The position numbers and the translations under genes are program-made. Under the pieces are notes generated by a model. The model made no database searches, had not been told where the DNA came from, and was given only the letters and a program-made list of their open reading frames with translations. DNA of 64,000 nt from Amyloporia xantha (taxonomy: Eukaryota > Basidiomycota > Agaricomycetes > Polyporales > Adustoporiaceae), in contig JAYKKR010000006.1 of assembly GCA_036971615.1 (NCBI GenBank), positions 558,001-622,000 on the forward strand, given 5' to 3'. Each line of letters opens with the position of its first letter. Position 1 is the first letter of the stretch. Positions 11,221 through 22,390 of this stretch are shown piece after piece.

Positions 11221-13702
11221 ATGGCTTCTGCTTCTCCTCCACCCGTGCGCAGAAAGCTTCGCTGGCCTTGCAGTGCTCCTGGCTGCAATCGTTGGCTCAA
11301 GAGCTCCAGCGGGCTCAAGAAGCACATCCGAACGCAGCATGCACACCTTATTGCTCAGCTCGCACCTACCAGCCCGCGATCGATTCCTGTCCAGTCGCGT
11401 GGAGCACGCGTTCGCGCTCCCCAGCTTCACCTACCAGCTGCAGCAAGCAGCTCGAATGACCACCGTGGTGGCGTTCAAGTTGACCACTCGCATGTGCGGC
11501 AGACGGATTCCGAGTCCGAAAGCAGCGATGATATAGCTAAGAGCCCGGATGCAATCAGTGTTAACGAGGAGGTCAACGACGAGATGGATTTACAATCTGA
11601 TGATGATAGAGGACCACAGCTCGATACCTGGCGGTCCCCATCAAGCGAAGACCATGCATACAGAAGTATGCCGGAGGATATGCGCGCGAGCACAGGCAAG
11701 TGTCCCAGAATTACGTCGGGTAAATGAGCTCACCTGCTATTGCGTGCAGATGCAGCTTCCTCAGACCTAGAAGGCTTTGACTTCGCCAACAACAACGATC
11801 CACAGGGAAATTTTGACGATTTCAATGAATACCTATTGCAAAACGAAGAACAAGACCGTTCGACGCTAGACAGTGACGACGGTCACATCTCCAGTGACAA
11901 CGACGATCTGCTATTCGGCGATGAACGCAGTACAGCTGCAGAAGATGATGATGAGGATAGTTCTGCGGATGAGGAGGAACTTCCTCCTCATGATCCTGAT
12001 GATCATGAGCCGTACGATCCGGATCCTGTAGGCATAACACGGGAGTATCACCCGTACATCAATGGTATGTGAATCACCATCTCATCAGCATAGCTAGGCA
12101 TTTACTCAAGGATTCTCCTGTCTTTCAGGCAAGCGTTGCGATGAACATGGCGAGTTCTTACCAGACGACGCACCTCCTCCTCCTCGACCTACTGTTTCGC
12201 AAAATGACTGGAGTCCTTACAATAGCAAGAATGGCTTTGAAACCGCTGAATTCCTTTACGTGCGCGACCAAATGTCGGGCGGCAATATTGATATCCTGAT
12301 GGACCTTTGGGCATCGACGCTTCTCAAGCACAATGATGGGCCGCCGTTCACCAGCACTGACCATTTATACTCAACGATCGACGCAACATTACTGGGAGAT
12401 GTAAAGTGGGAGTCGTTTAGTCTGAGCTACAAGGGTGATATGCCCGACTCTAATGCGCCTCCGTGGATGTCGGCAAAATTTGACGTCTGGTACCGAGACC
12501 CACTCACTGTTGTGCGAAATATGGTCGGTAATACGGACTTCAAAGATGAAATCGATTTTGGTCCTCTGCGTGAGTTCGTTGATGGCGACCGAATACTCAA
12601 GAACTTCATGGGCGGCGACTGGGCCTGGAAGCAAGCGGTACGATGCCATTTCCATTCAACCATGGAGAGAAGTATTTACAATACATTTACAGGATATCAT
12701 TGCCGAAGATCCCAGCACACATGGGTCGGCGTTTGTTCCTATCATATTAGGAAGTGACAAGACAACGGTCTCGGTCGCCACTGGTCAGACCGAATACTAT
12801 CCGCTCTACATAGGTATTGGGAATACACACAATAATGTTCGTCGAGCACATCGCAACGCCATCGCTTTGCTTGGATTTCTGGCAATACCCAAAAGTAAGT
12901 ATTATGTATGTGTTGCTGAACTTCTCTGACACGTGTCCTTGTAGCGGATAGGCGTTACAAAAATGATCCTAAATTCCGCAAGTTCCGCCGCCAGCTTTTC
13001 CACACGTCTTTATCAAGAATCTTGATGTCCCTAAAAAGGGGCATGACAACGCCTGAAGTCATATACTGTGCGGATGGCTATTTTCGTCGAGTCCTATACG
13101 GACTGGGGCCTTACATAGCGGATTATCCCGAACAAGCCCTCCTTGCATGTATAGTGCAAGGATGGTGTGCTAGGTATGCTACAATCTCTGAGATTCTCGT
13201 GGTTTTGGTCTCTACTGACGGAAGCTGTATTTCAGATGCACCGCTAGGAATAACGACCTCGATGGCTCTGATGCAGGGCGCCGGTCTCGCACACATACGG
13301 ATGTATTGGTTGAAGAATATGAACTGGGAGTTCTATGGGAGGAATATGGCATCGTCGGTGATATCGTGGTAAGTGAGGGTTTTCACTCTGGTCCTTGTTT
13401 TGTTCTTCTTGTTTGTCTTCTGTTGATTCTCCACTGACATTATGGAGTATCTGTACTCTTGCCGAGGGCGGCGAAGATCTCGGCCCTGCGGTTTTCTAAT
13501 CATTGCTTGTCTCTCTGCACGTCTCATGCGAGCATCATGTTCGCAAGCCTGTCTCTCTTCCGTTCCTCTTGCACCTACCAGCGCCTCCACTATCCTCTTA
13601 TTCGCCATTATCTATCATCTACGTGCAAAAGACGTCCACCTGAATGAACACCATGCCCGACTTGCGCTGTTCAGTGTCTTGAACTGCGCCATTCTGCCTG
13701 GA

Positions 13703-14088
13703 TGATACCTGCGAAGAACTTCGACGACCTCGACTTCCCTCCAGACTACCCTGGTCGTGCGCTGACGGACAGCTGTTACATTAACCGCGACCTCATGCTA
13801 TTTACACGCACATCGACGCACAAAGTCAAGGTCTTCACGTGTGACGAGTGCCGCTGACTACTATCCGTGTATTTGTTTCGCCGTGACGAGATCGACGCAT
13901 CGCACTACCCTGTGTTCAACCAGATGGAGCGGGTGCGTGTCTTCACTGCGTCCGCGGCCGGTGTGGCCGAGCTCGAGGAAGACAACATGCGCCTCGCCCC
14001 TGCACCTCGCAAAGTCAAACATCGTAATACTAGAGGACGTCCCACAAGACCAGTCGATGCTATCGCATAAACTACAGGTCGATGGATA
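13703..14088 (+). pseudogene. MSF1: Fragment of mitochondrial phenylalanyl-tRNA synthetase
   Basis: The frame reads NFDDLDFPPDYPGRALTDSC, YINRDLMLFTRTSTHKV and then, after an in-frame TGA at about 13,856, YLFRRDEIDASHYPVFNQME. This matches the N-terminal catalytic part of the mitochondrial PheRS monomer, whose motif 2 region normally reads YRRDEID(A/S)(S/Q)HYP. The stop replaces the Trp expected before the LL(T/S) strand (TGG to TGA). A frame change near 14,000 is needed to recover NIVILEDVPQDQ. The first part of the enzyme, the rest of the aminoacylation domain and the anticodon-binding domain are absent. MSF1 is the yeast name. Confidence 0.7.
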
Positions 14089-14089
14089 G

Positions 14090-14690
14090 GTGGGTACTAT
14101 GTTTGAGTCTCGTAGCCAAGGAGTTGATACCATCGATGAGGACTATGCATACTCAGACGAGGAGCCGAGGCTACCACATGCAACGAAGTTAGACATCGGG
14201 ATCATCGGTTCGTCGTTCTCGATGTATAGCTATACGTTTCATATTGACCGTTCACCTCAGATTGATATATCAGGGGTGGATCCGTTGACGACACAATCCT
14301 TCATGATTGAAAAGACCATCGAGCTCATGGTATGTCACGACGATGGGGCGATAGACACTGTCATGTGTCTAGTACCGGACAATGAACCAACGGTAATAAC
14401 CGCTTTGTATTTTGAGCGTGGGCCCAAGCTCACGGCACACAATATAGATTCTAAACACACAAGGAGTGCAAACTGAACTGGATCCTTACTTCACCGACGA
14501 CATTACAGAATTCATGTTGGCGCTCCGCCGCTTTGTCCGGAAAGCATCCAAACTGCCCGCTGGCCACCCTCTTATCCACGAACATACAAACGGGGCTGTC
14601 ATGTCCATCAGATTCGAACCTGGTGGTTCCGCCTCTTCAGCTTTGTACAACACGATCTCCAATGGATCCTATCACTGGCAGAGATAATGG
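14090..14690 (+). other. Unrecognised coding-like fragments inside the transposase intron
   Basis: Two frames, 14,090-14,476 and 14,466-14,687, have ordinary amino-acid composition (for example ELMVCHDDGAIDTVMCLVPD and FTDDITEFMLALRRFVRKAS). They overlap by a few bases in different frames. I do not recognise a family. By position they could be part of another captured gene or a decayed transposon segment. Confidence 0.3.
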
Positions 14691-14937
14691 CTTTTCACGA
14701 GGCCCTTCTCCCCCGCCTCAGCAGTCCTTCTAACTGCCGTCGTCGCAAATGAACGATTCACATGTCTCTCTGGCTCCCTCACACCGTGATGCAACTCCCT
14801 CTTCGTCCAGTACTCATCTCGATAATGTGTTTTACACTTTAAACGCTCCATCCAGCATGTATGTCCGCAGCCCAGTAACACGGGTTCCAATTTCTATTCT
14901 GCCCCCCAAGAGGCGAGCAACTCGGGCACGCTACACC

Positions 14938-15715
14938 AGCTTCTGTGAATGCTGGTTCTATTTCTTCGTCTATGTCGGGCCCAAGCAACCCCTCAGTGGA
15001 GAGACAAAATGCACTTTTGTCTCTACTCGGCGCTGCGGGTCCTCCACCTAATGCACAAGTACCTATTGGCGGACCGGTTCCGCCTCAGCAGATTCCTACA
15101 CCTCCAGGATCTGCTCCCCGGAACACAGGATCCAGCAGCGAGCCGCAGGGCAAGCTGCTCCTGGAGCAATTGATGTCAGGGTGAGCGTCTTTTCCTTGGT
15201 CCGATACAAGCCCTGTAGATATTCAGGTGCGACGCGATCAGTGGCCACACGTTATCTACTGGGCATTATGCAATGTCTTAGTCTCATTGTTTCGACGTCG
15301 TGGCGTATCTGTGGAATCTGACCCAACTTCGTTTGTTCGTCGGCCATGATGAATAGTGCACCGAAGTACAGCTATCCAGAACCCCAATATCCTCCCCTCC
15401 CTCCCCTTCTCTTGGATCGCAGCCAACCTATGGGCAATCTGGTCCTGAGACAGCATCGCACTCTGATCTCGATGAATCTTTGGCCGCTGAAACCTCTTAT
15501 CCTTCTCATGATACTCCCAGAGAGACCCCGATACGATGAATCCTCCTGCGTCTCAGCAATGAGCTCCCTCGCCTGCACGCAAATCGCTCTTCGAATTTGT
15601 CTCGCCCTTCCACCGGTTGGCAAGCACGTCAGCTGGAGGGGCGAAGAGGAAGCCCCCTCCCGGTCAACAAAGCAGCGCTCCCGGCAACTCTGAAGAGCTC
15701 AGCCTGAGGCGAAGG
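14938..15715 (+). pseudogene. Ser/Pro-rich fragment, possibly from an Edc4/Ge-1-like decapping scaffold
   Basis: An exon-like stretch at 14,945-15,181 reads NPSVERQNALLSLLG, then a Pro-rich run, then GKLLLEQLMSG before a gtgagc donor. A second stretch, about 15,555-15,700, reads ARKSLFEFVSPFHRLAS and AKRKPPPGQQSSAPG. These short motifs embedded in disordered sequence resemble the linker region of a conserved basidiomycete WD40 protein that I associate, from memory only, with the mRNA-decapping scaffold Edc4/Ge-1. Frames between the two stretches are broken. The family call is weak. Confidence 0.3.
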
Positions 15716-15813
15716 AGGAGATGCGCGAGGAGACGAAGGAGCGTGGGAGGGTTGAGGGAGTAATGGTCGAGATGCGCGCATTTGCACAGGATCCACCTGC
15801 GAGGATGTATCCT

Positions 15814-16071
15814 CATGTCGTTTCCCTGGATCGTGGTGTAGAATACGCGATCAAGGTCAACGAGCCCGAGGTGTGGAGCAGGCTAGCAAAGGCGCAACTT
15901 GACGGTCTGCGAATCAAAGATGTCATTGGTATGTTCGCCTACCTCATCTGATCACTCAGACCGGTGACATAACTTCTTTTCTAGATTCTTACATCAAGGC
16001 AGACGACCCTTCGAACTATTCTGAGGTTATCCGAGATCGCCGGTCGGGCAGGCAAGCACGACGACCTGGTC
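15814..16071 (+). repeat. Clathrin-derived direct repeat, copy a
   Basis: These 258 bases match 18,986-19,242 (257 bases) at about 97 percent, including a shared intron. Copy a continues with the native next exon (YLQMARK), while copy b jumps to a later exon. This shows that two overlapping pieces of one gene were joined. Confidence 0.85.
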
Positions 16072-16883
16072 AGGTATCTTCAGATGGCTCGCAAGATCCT
16101 TCGTGAACCGAAGATTGATACTGAGCTGGCCTATGTGTATGCGAAGACCGACCGTTTGCATGACATGGAGGACTTCTTGGCCATGACTAACGTCACAGAT
16201 ATCCTTGAGGTCGGAGAGAAATGTTTCGAAGATGAGCTCTACCAGGCCGCGAAGTTGCTCTTCACTAGCATTTCGAACTGGGCGCGACTTGCAACAACCC
16301 TCATCTATCTGGGCGAGAACCAAGCTGCTGTCGAGAGCGCACGGAAAGCCGGGAACACACAGTGCGTATTTTGCGAGAATGAAATTGCAAGATGGTCTAT
16401 GATTGATCGACGTATGCAGGGTATGGAAACAGGTACACGCAGCATGCTTGGAGAAGCGAGAGTTCCGTCTGGCACAGATTTGCGGTCCCAACATTGTCGT
16501 TCATGCGGTAGGCTAATCTTCAACACTTGACGTTCTGCAAGCTGATTCACCTCCGTCGATTCTAGGAGGAGCTTCCTGCCCTTGTTCAGTTATACGAACG
16601 TCGGGGTCACTTCGACGAGATCTTGTCACTTCTGGAGGCTGCTCTGAGCTTGGAGCGCGCGCATGTGAGATCTTGGCCACTACATAATTACATTGGGATT
16701 GTCTGCTTACATATAATTCATCGCAGATGGGTATCTTCACTGAGCTTGCCATCTTATACAGCAAATACAAGCTCGAGAAGCGTGAGCAATCAGAGTTCCA
16801 TCAAGTCAAGACACAGCTGATACGAGATTTCTAGTCATGGAGCACTTGAAGCTATTTGTATCTGGTGTTAACATTCCCAAGGT
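15814..16883 (+). pseudogene. CHC1: Clathrin heavy chain fragment 1 (later heavy-chain repeats)
   Basis: Reads VSLDRGVEYAIKVNEPEVW, DSYIKADDPSNYSEV, YLQMARK, FTSISNWARLATTLIYLGEN, LYERRGHFDEILSLLEAALS, MGIFTELAILYSKYK and ends with SGVNIPK before a gtatgc donor. In intact clathrin heavy chain these lie at roughly residues 1,090-1,310, in the alpha-solenoid repeats of the leg. Introns are kept. A one-base insertion (atccgag instead of atcgag, near 16,030) and a stop near 16,832 break the frame. The first 258 bases are repeated at 18,986-19,242. Confidence 0.8.
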
Positions 16884-16933
16884 ATGCTCGAGACCTTGTA
16901 CCACGATCTTTTGATGGTAACCGATGTCTGTAG

Positions 16934-19258
16934 TTTCGCGGAGACAGGCCAGACGGACAAGATCCTACTCTACGCGAAGAAGGTCGGTTATACGCCAGAC
17001 TTCGTTGACCTTCTGCAGCACATTATGCAAACTAACCCCGAGAAGGGCACTGAGTTTGCTATGCAGCTGGCGAACGATGAGTCTGGTCCCTTAGTGGACG
17101 TTGAACGGGTATGTCGGGTCTGGATGAGGAGAGCGGAATTGAGCTGATGATCATATGCATATCAGGTGGTCGACATCTTCATGTCGCAGCACATGATTCA
17201 ACAGGCGACGTCGTTCTTGTTGGACACTCTCAAGGACAACAAGCCAGAGCAGGGTCACCTGCAGACACATCTCTTAGCGATGAATCTTGTTCACGCCCCT
17301 CAGGTTGCTGATACGATCCTAGGCAATGAGATGTTCACTCACTACGACAGACGACAGATTGCAAACCTTTGCGAGAAGGCCGGTCTGTCACAGAGGGTGT
17401 GTAACTACAAGAGGTCCTCAGTTTCCGCAGAAACTGACAGGTATCTGCGTTCAGGCATTAGAGCATTACGAGGAGTTGGCGGATGTCAAGCGAGTCATCG
17501 TGCACGCGAGTGCATTCCCGACAGAAGTAAGCTTGCTTTTTCAAAGAAACTATGAGAGCTCTGATCGGGTTGCCGCAGTGGCTCCGTAAACTACCTCAGT
17601 CGACTCACGACTGAGCAGTCCATGGCTTGCGTGGAGGAGATGCTTCGTGTCCACATATGACAGAATCTCCAGGTCGTCATCCAGATTGCGACTGAGTACT
17701 CCGACATTCTGGGACCTGTCAAGCTTATCGAGATGTTCGAGGCATTCAAGAGCTTCGAAGGTCTCTATTACTACCTTGGCTCCGTCGTCAACCTCAGCAC
17801 CCACCCTGAGGTACACTTCAAGTATATCCAGGCCGCTACTCGTACCGGACAAATTCGTGAAGTCGAGCGTTTTTGCCGAGAGAGTAACTATCACAACCCG
17901 GAGAAGGTCAAGAACTTCCTCAAGGAAGCGAAGCTGGCCGACCAGCTACCTCCCATCATCATCTGCGATCGGTTCGACTTTGTCCATGACCTCGTGCTGT
18001 ACCTGTATCAGAATGAGCTTACGAACTTTATCGAGGTGTACGTCCAGCGCGTTAACTCCGTCAGGACGCCTCAGGTTATTGGTGGGTTGCTAGACATTGA
18101 CTGTGATGAGACCACAATCAAGTCGCTGTTGGCATCTGTTCCTGGTAACTTCCCGATCGATGAACGTGTTCACGAGGTCGAGATGAGGAACGGGTTCGAA
18201 GTTGGTTCTCCCTTGGCTTGAGGCCTGTGTTTAGCAAGGAAGTCAGGATCCCGCAGTCTACAATGCTCTGGCGAAGATCTACATCGACTCTAACAGCAAC
18301 CCGGAGGCCTTCTTGAAGGAGAACAACGTAAGTAAATTGTGCAATCTGTTTGAACTGCAATTAATGATGTTCTTCAGCTGTACGAGCCGTTGGTGGTTGG
18401 AAAATTCTGTGAGGCTCGAGATCCGTACTTGGCGCATATTGCGTATGCGAAGGGACTGTGTGACGACGAACTCATTGCCATCACGAATGAGAACTCGATG
18501 TTCAAGCAACAGGCACGATACCGCCAGCCAGAGCTTTGGGCACAAGTGCTCACATCCGATAATATGCACCGACGACAGCTCATTGATCAGGTATTGTCCA
18601 TGCGAGTGACGTACATGGAACATAAGCTCACTTCAATCTGCAGATCATCGCGACGGCTCTTCCTGAGTCGACTGACCCCGACGACGTCTCAATTACTGTG
18701 AAAGCCTTCTTGCAAGCTGATCTGCCGATTGAATTGATCGAGCTCTTGGAGAAGCTGATCCTGGAGACCTCGCCGTTCTCTGACAATCGCAATCTGCAAA
18801 ACCTGATAATGTTGACTGCTATCCGTGCAGACAAGGGAAAAGTCGTTGGCTACATCGATAAGCTAAAGAATTACGATGTTGCAGAGATTGCCAAGATCGC
18901 TACCGACCACGGTTTGTACGCAGAGGCGTTCTTGATCTACAAGAAGTACGAGCAACACGCGATGGCTATTAATGTTCTGGCTGAGCATGTCGTTTCCCTG
19001 GATCGTGGTGTAGAATACGCGATCAAGGTCAACGAGCCCGAGGTGCGGAGCAGGCTAGCAAAGGCGCAACTTGACGGTCTGTGAATCAAAGATGTCATTG
19101 GTATGTTCGCCTACCTCATCTGACCACTCAGACCGGTGACATAACCTCTTTTCTAGATTCTTACATCAAGGCAGAAGATCCTTCGAACTATTCTGAGGTT
19201 ATCGAGATCGCCGGTCGGGCAGGCAAGCACGACGACCTGGTCCGCCTTATACTTTTCG
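16934..19258 (+). pseudogene. CHC1: Clathrin heavy chain fragment 2 (earlier repeats, placed after the later ones)
   Basis: Starts FAETGQTDKILLYAKKVGYT and runs through [26 protein letters not shown]-type [78 protein letters not shown] and VSLDRGVEYAIKVNEP. This corresponds to about residues 560-1,170 of the intact protein. It has a stop replacing a lysine/arginine codon at 19,081 (GGTCTGtga), shifts near 17,590 and 18,195, and otherwise long open stretches. The beta-propeller (first ~550 residues) is absent. Confidence 0.85.
18986..19242 (+). repeat. Clathrin-derived direct repeat, copy b
   Basis: The partner of 15,814-16,071. It carries the tga stop at 19,081 that copy a lacks, and lacks the one-base insertion of copy a. 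Confidence 0.85.
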
Positions 19259-19295
19259 TGTAATGATATCGTACTGACACTCTACTTCATTACAG

Positions 19296-20020
19296 CTACT
19301 ACAAGGCCCTCACCTTCTACCTCCAAGAACAACCTACACTGCTCACAGATCTGCTCAGTGTCTTGATCCCGCGAATCGACCACGGTCGTGTGGTGAGGAT
19401 GTTCCGACAAATCGATCACATCCCGCTCATCCGCTCTTACCTCATCGCTGTGCAACACGTGAGTGTACTGAACGTGGTTCATCTTGTTACAGGGCTGACG
19501 ACAACGTTTAGCTCAACATCGAAGCCGTCAATGATGCTTATAATGATCTCCTCATCGAAGAGGAGGATTATAAAACGCTACGTGACTCGATTGACAGTTT
19601 CGACAACTTCAACAACGTCGAGTTGGCGAGATGGTTAGAAAAGCACGAGTTGTTGGAATTCCGACGAATCGCGGCCCATCTTTACAAGGTATCTACCCAT
19701 AGTCAACTATCGCATCCGTGTACTGACCACCCTTGCGGCAGATAAATTCGCGTTGGGAGGAGTCAATAGCAATGTCGAAGCGGGACAAGCTATACAAGGA
19801 TGCTATCATCACAGCAGCAACATCGGCCGCAACAGAGGTTGCGGAGGAGCGCCTTTCATATTTCGTCGACATTGGAAACAAGGGATACTTTGCGGCTATG
19901 CTCTACACGTGCTTCGACCTACTCCGATCGGATGTCGTGGAGCAGCTTTCATGGCAGCACGGTTTGAACAACTTTTACATGCCATATAAGATCCAGATCT
20001 CGCGAACGATAGTAGAAAAG
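19296..20020 (+). pseudogene. CHC1: Clathrin heavy chain fragment 3 (C-terminal leg and trimerisation region)
   Basis: Reads [84 protein letters not shown] and FYMPYKIQ. These lie at roughly residues 1,380-1,610 of the intact protein. It follows fragment 2 directly, so the stretch of about 1,180-1,380 is missing here, although most of it is present upstream in fragment 1. The C-terminal Pro/Gln-rich tail is not seen. Confidence 0.8.
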
Positions 20021-22308
20021 TGGGTACTGTTCGAGCAGCGTCAATGGACTTACTGACATTGACTTCACCTGTACGTATAGATTCTTATTGTTCTGCCTAA
20101 CCATAATTTCAGGGCTTGAGCCTCGTGCTAGCATTGTTCCTTCAGCTTTTCAAGACGGCCGTGTTCATTTTATAATTTACCTATTCGTTTTCAGCTGTTT
20201 TGTTATCTTCTTTTTATTGTTACAAGTGCTGATTGTTGTTCGTCCTTGACAGCCTTTCACTAACGACTTCCCCCGTGCCGACATCCACCAAATGCTATCA
20301 CCCGATATTTTACATCAGCTCATCAAAGGAACGTTCAAGGACCATTTAGTAGATTGGGTTGAACAATACCTTACACAGAAGCATGGCAATACACGAGCAC
20401 AAGAGATCTTGGCTGATATCGACAGACGGTAAGTCTAGTATCCATAAAAGAGCCGTCTGGACTACTGATTGGTTCACTACAGCATTGCGGTTGTTCCTGC
20501 CTTCTCCGGCTTGCGCCGCTTTCCCGAAGGCCGGGCCTTCAAACAATGGACCGGGATGATTCCAAGGCACTTATGAAGGTATAGTACTCGGATCTTTGTG
20601 GCATATGCAGTTCTTATCCTACATTCATGCAGGTCTACCTCCCCGCAATTGCTGGGCATGTTCCGCGGGACATGGTACGCGCAATTCGCGCTTTCCTTGA
20701 ATTCTGCTACATTGCAAGACGGAATGTACACACGATGAAAAGTCTGGAAGATCTCGACAACGCTTTGAAACGCTTTCACCAATACCGTCCCGTCTTTGCG
20801 TTACATGGGGTTCGCGTTAACGGGTTCTCTCTTCCTCGCCAACATTCCCTGCTACATTATCTATTTCTCATTTGGGAATTTGGAGCTCCGAATGGCCTGT
20901 GTTCGTCTATTACTGAATCCAAGCACATCAAGGCTGTCAAGGAGCCCTGGCGACGTTCAAGTCGTTATAACGCTCTCGGTCAGATGCTTCTGACAAACCA
21001 ACGACTCGACAAATTAGCTGCATCGCGCGTAGACTTCGTGAGTCGTGGCATGCTGCAAGAACCTCTCTTGGTGGCGACAAACCGTGCTCTAGGTAAATCA
21101 GTCTCATTTAGCTTTTAACAAAAATACTTACCTAGAGTCTTTCAATAAGACCCGGACAATGACAATGCACAACAAGGCGATCAGAATCGCATCATAAACG
21201 CGAACACGGCGAACGCTAATGCAAATGCTGCGGCAGGAATAGATCATGACAGAGATGATGAGGCTTTACCCGGGCCAACGGTTGAAGGATATGTAACTAT
21301 GGCGGTGACCATCCGTAAGGGCATTTCATAGTATCCGGGCTATCTCTCTGATAAGCGGTGATGTGTAGAGCGGCGCCATGCACGATCAGTCAGCGGTGTT
21401 GCCGCCGAAATCAAGCAGCCCAGACTATCGCAATTCATACGGCGGTTTCTATATGACCAGCTTATGCCGGATGCTGTTATCCCAGGCTCCGAAGTAGCTC
21501 TGAATCAATGCCCGAATGTCAACAACTCGGAAAGGATCAACATACATTACTCTGCCGCTGCCACATATTTTGCCCCCAGCGATGCGGCGGCGTTGGTGGA
21601 ATGCATCGTGAACACCTTCGGGCTTCGCCGCGATGGTTCAAGGGTGCACCTCGTTTCGATTGCGCAATCCTCAAGCCCAATCTTGACGGCCACGGCGCAC
21701 CTAGCGGCAATGTTGACATTGCCCGTATTCTTCTATTTTTCTCGTTCCGTCATCAAAATATCCAGTACAAGTGTGCATTAGTCCGGCACTTCGACTGTAT
21801 AGGGAACCAGCCAGATGAGGATACGGGTATGTGGGTTGTCACTCCAGCTCGCAAAGCTGATCGTTCTCCGAAAATTTGTGTTATTCCTCTTAACCGCATT
21901 GTCCGAGCGGCACATTTGATACCAGTCTATGGAACCGCACAAGTACCGTATGATATGGCCCACTTTTATTCCTTGGATGCCTTCCGCACTTTCTATGTAA
22001 ACAGGTTCGCTGACCACCACATGTTCGAAATCCTAGGGTAGCTTAATGTACTTATGCTGTTTATGATGACTTTCACATTTTATATTACACAGACTGTCTT
22101 CGACTGCTTTGTCGGATTTACACTTGTTCCAATTGAATAGGTACTTTCAAACTTGCAACGTGCTTTTTGTCTTGTAAATTTCACTTAGTTATTTGTAATA
22201 CTTTGATAGTATATTGGCAACGTGTTGTCAAGACGAAAAGTAAATTAAGTCCGCTGCATATATTGTCTTTCTGGTCTTTCTAGTCTTAATGGATTTGTTA
22301 AGTACATT

Positions 22309-22343
22309 AAGACACAATAAGACGGATTTGACATTTGCTGATG
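22309..22343 (-). repeat. Right terminal inverted repeat of the Plavaka element
   Basis: Read inward on the minus strand it begins catcagcaaatgtcaa and continues with gtctt motifs, mirroring the left end. The preceding 22,042-22,308 is AT-rich non-coding sequence after the transposase stop. Confidence 0.7.
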
Positions 22344-22390
22344 AGCTACGTTCGAGTTCTGCTGTGATCTTGCACGTAGACTCTGGACAT

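Larger units (their letters stand above)
13369..20252 (+). other. 6.9-kb transposase intron carrying captured host-gene fragments
   Basis: The donor is GTG|gtaagt at 13,368/13,369 and the acceptor is cttgacag|CCT at 20,252/20,253. Joining them restores the transposase frame across V|PFTNDF. Other introns of this gene are 54-64 bp, so this one has grown about a hundredfold. It holds sense-strand pieces of at least two and probably three unrelated host genes, described separately. About 13,370-13,690 and 14,090-14,930 hold only unrecognised frames. Confidence 0.75.
11221..22041 (+). pseudogene. Plavaka transposase with a 6.9-kb intron
   Basis: Exons 1-6 (11221-11695, 11750-12064, 12129-12637, 12693-12894, 12945-13173, 13236-13368) join in phase into 621 open codons. 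A C2H2 zinc finger (CSAPGC...HIRTQH) lies at about residues 17-40, followed by an acidic stretch. The transposase core has landmarks DVWYRDPLTVVRNM, GGDWAWKQADIIAED, FVPIILGSDKTTVSVATGQ, HNNVRRAHRNAI, GLGPYIADYPEQ and LLACIVQGWC. Exon 7 begins at 20,253 ([15 protein letters not shown]) and continues through HSLLHYLFLIWEFGAPNGL, SSITESKHIKAVKEPWRR and YNALGQMLLTNQRLDKLA to a stop at 22,039-22,041. Intron 1 uses a GC donor (gcaagt, 11,696). One base is missing near 20,553 (TGDDSKALMK is broken) and another near 21,584, so the C-terminal half is out of frame twice. Confidence 0.8.
6974..22343 (+). mobile_element. Plavaka-type DNA transposon, 15,370 bp
   Basis: The boundaries come from the uninterrupted site in unit 2 (36,281-36,300, gtgcacagctacgttcgag). 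In unit 1 the left flank ends gtgcacag and the right flank resumes agctacgttcgag, giving a 2-bp duplication AG at 6,972-6,973 and 22,344-22,345. The ends form imperfect inverted repeats: the left begins catcaggaaatgtcaa, and the right read inward begins catcagcaaatgtcaa. Similarity continues for about 34 bp with several GTCTT motifs. Inside are an accessory gene on the minus strand and a divergent transposase on the plus strand. The Plavaka assignment rests on the transposase sequence. The transposase carries two apparent frameshifts, so this copy is probably immobile on its own. Confidence 0.85.

Noticed and set aside
14605..14630. tRNA T-arm-like sequence (ggttcgaatctg on the minus strand)
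   Set aside because: The stem has a mismatch, and no anticodon arm, D-arm or acceptor stem can be drawn around it.
15814..20020. A functional clathrin heavy chain gene nested in the transposon
   Set aside because: The beta-propeller is absent, the repeats are in the wrong order, and several stops and shifts are present.
8346..22041. KDZ-type transposon with a TET/JBP gene
   Set aside because: The transposase motifs are of the Plavaka type, and no iron-binding HxD...H dioxygenase motif is seen in the accessory gene.
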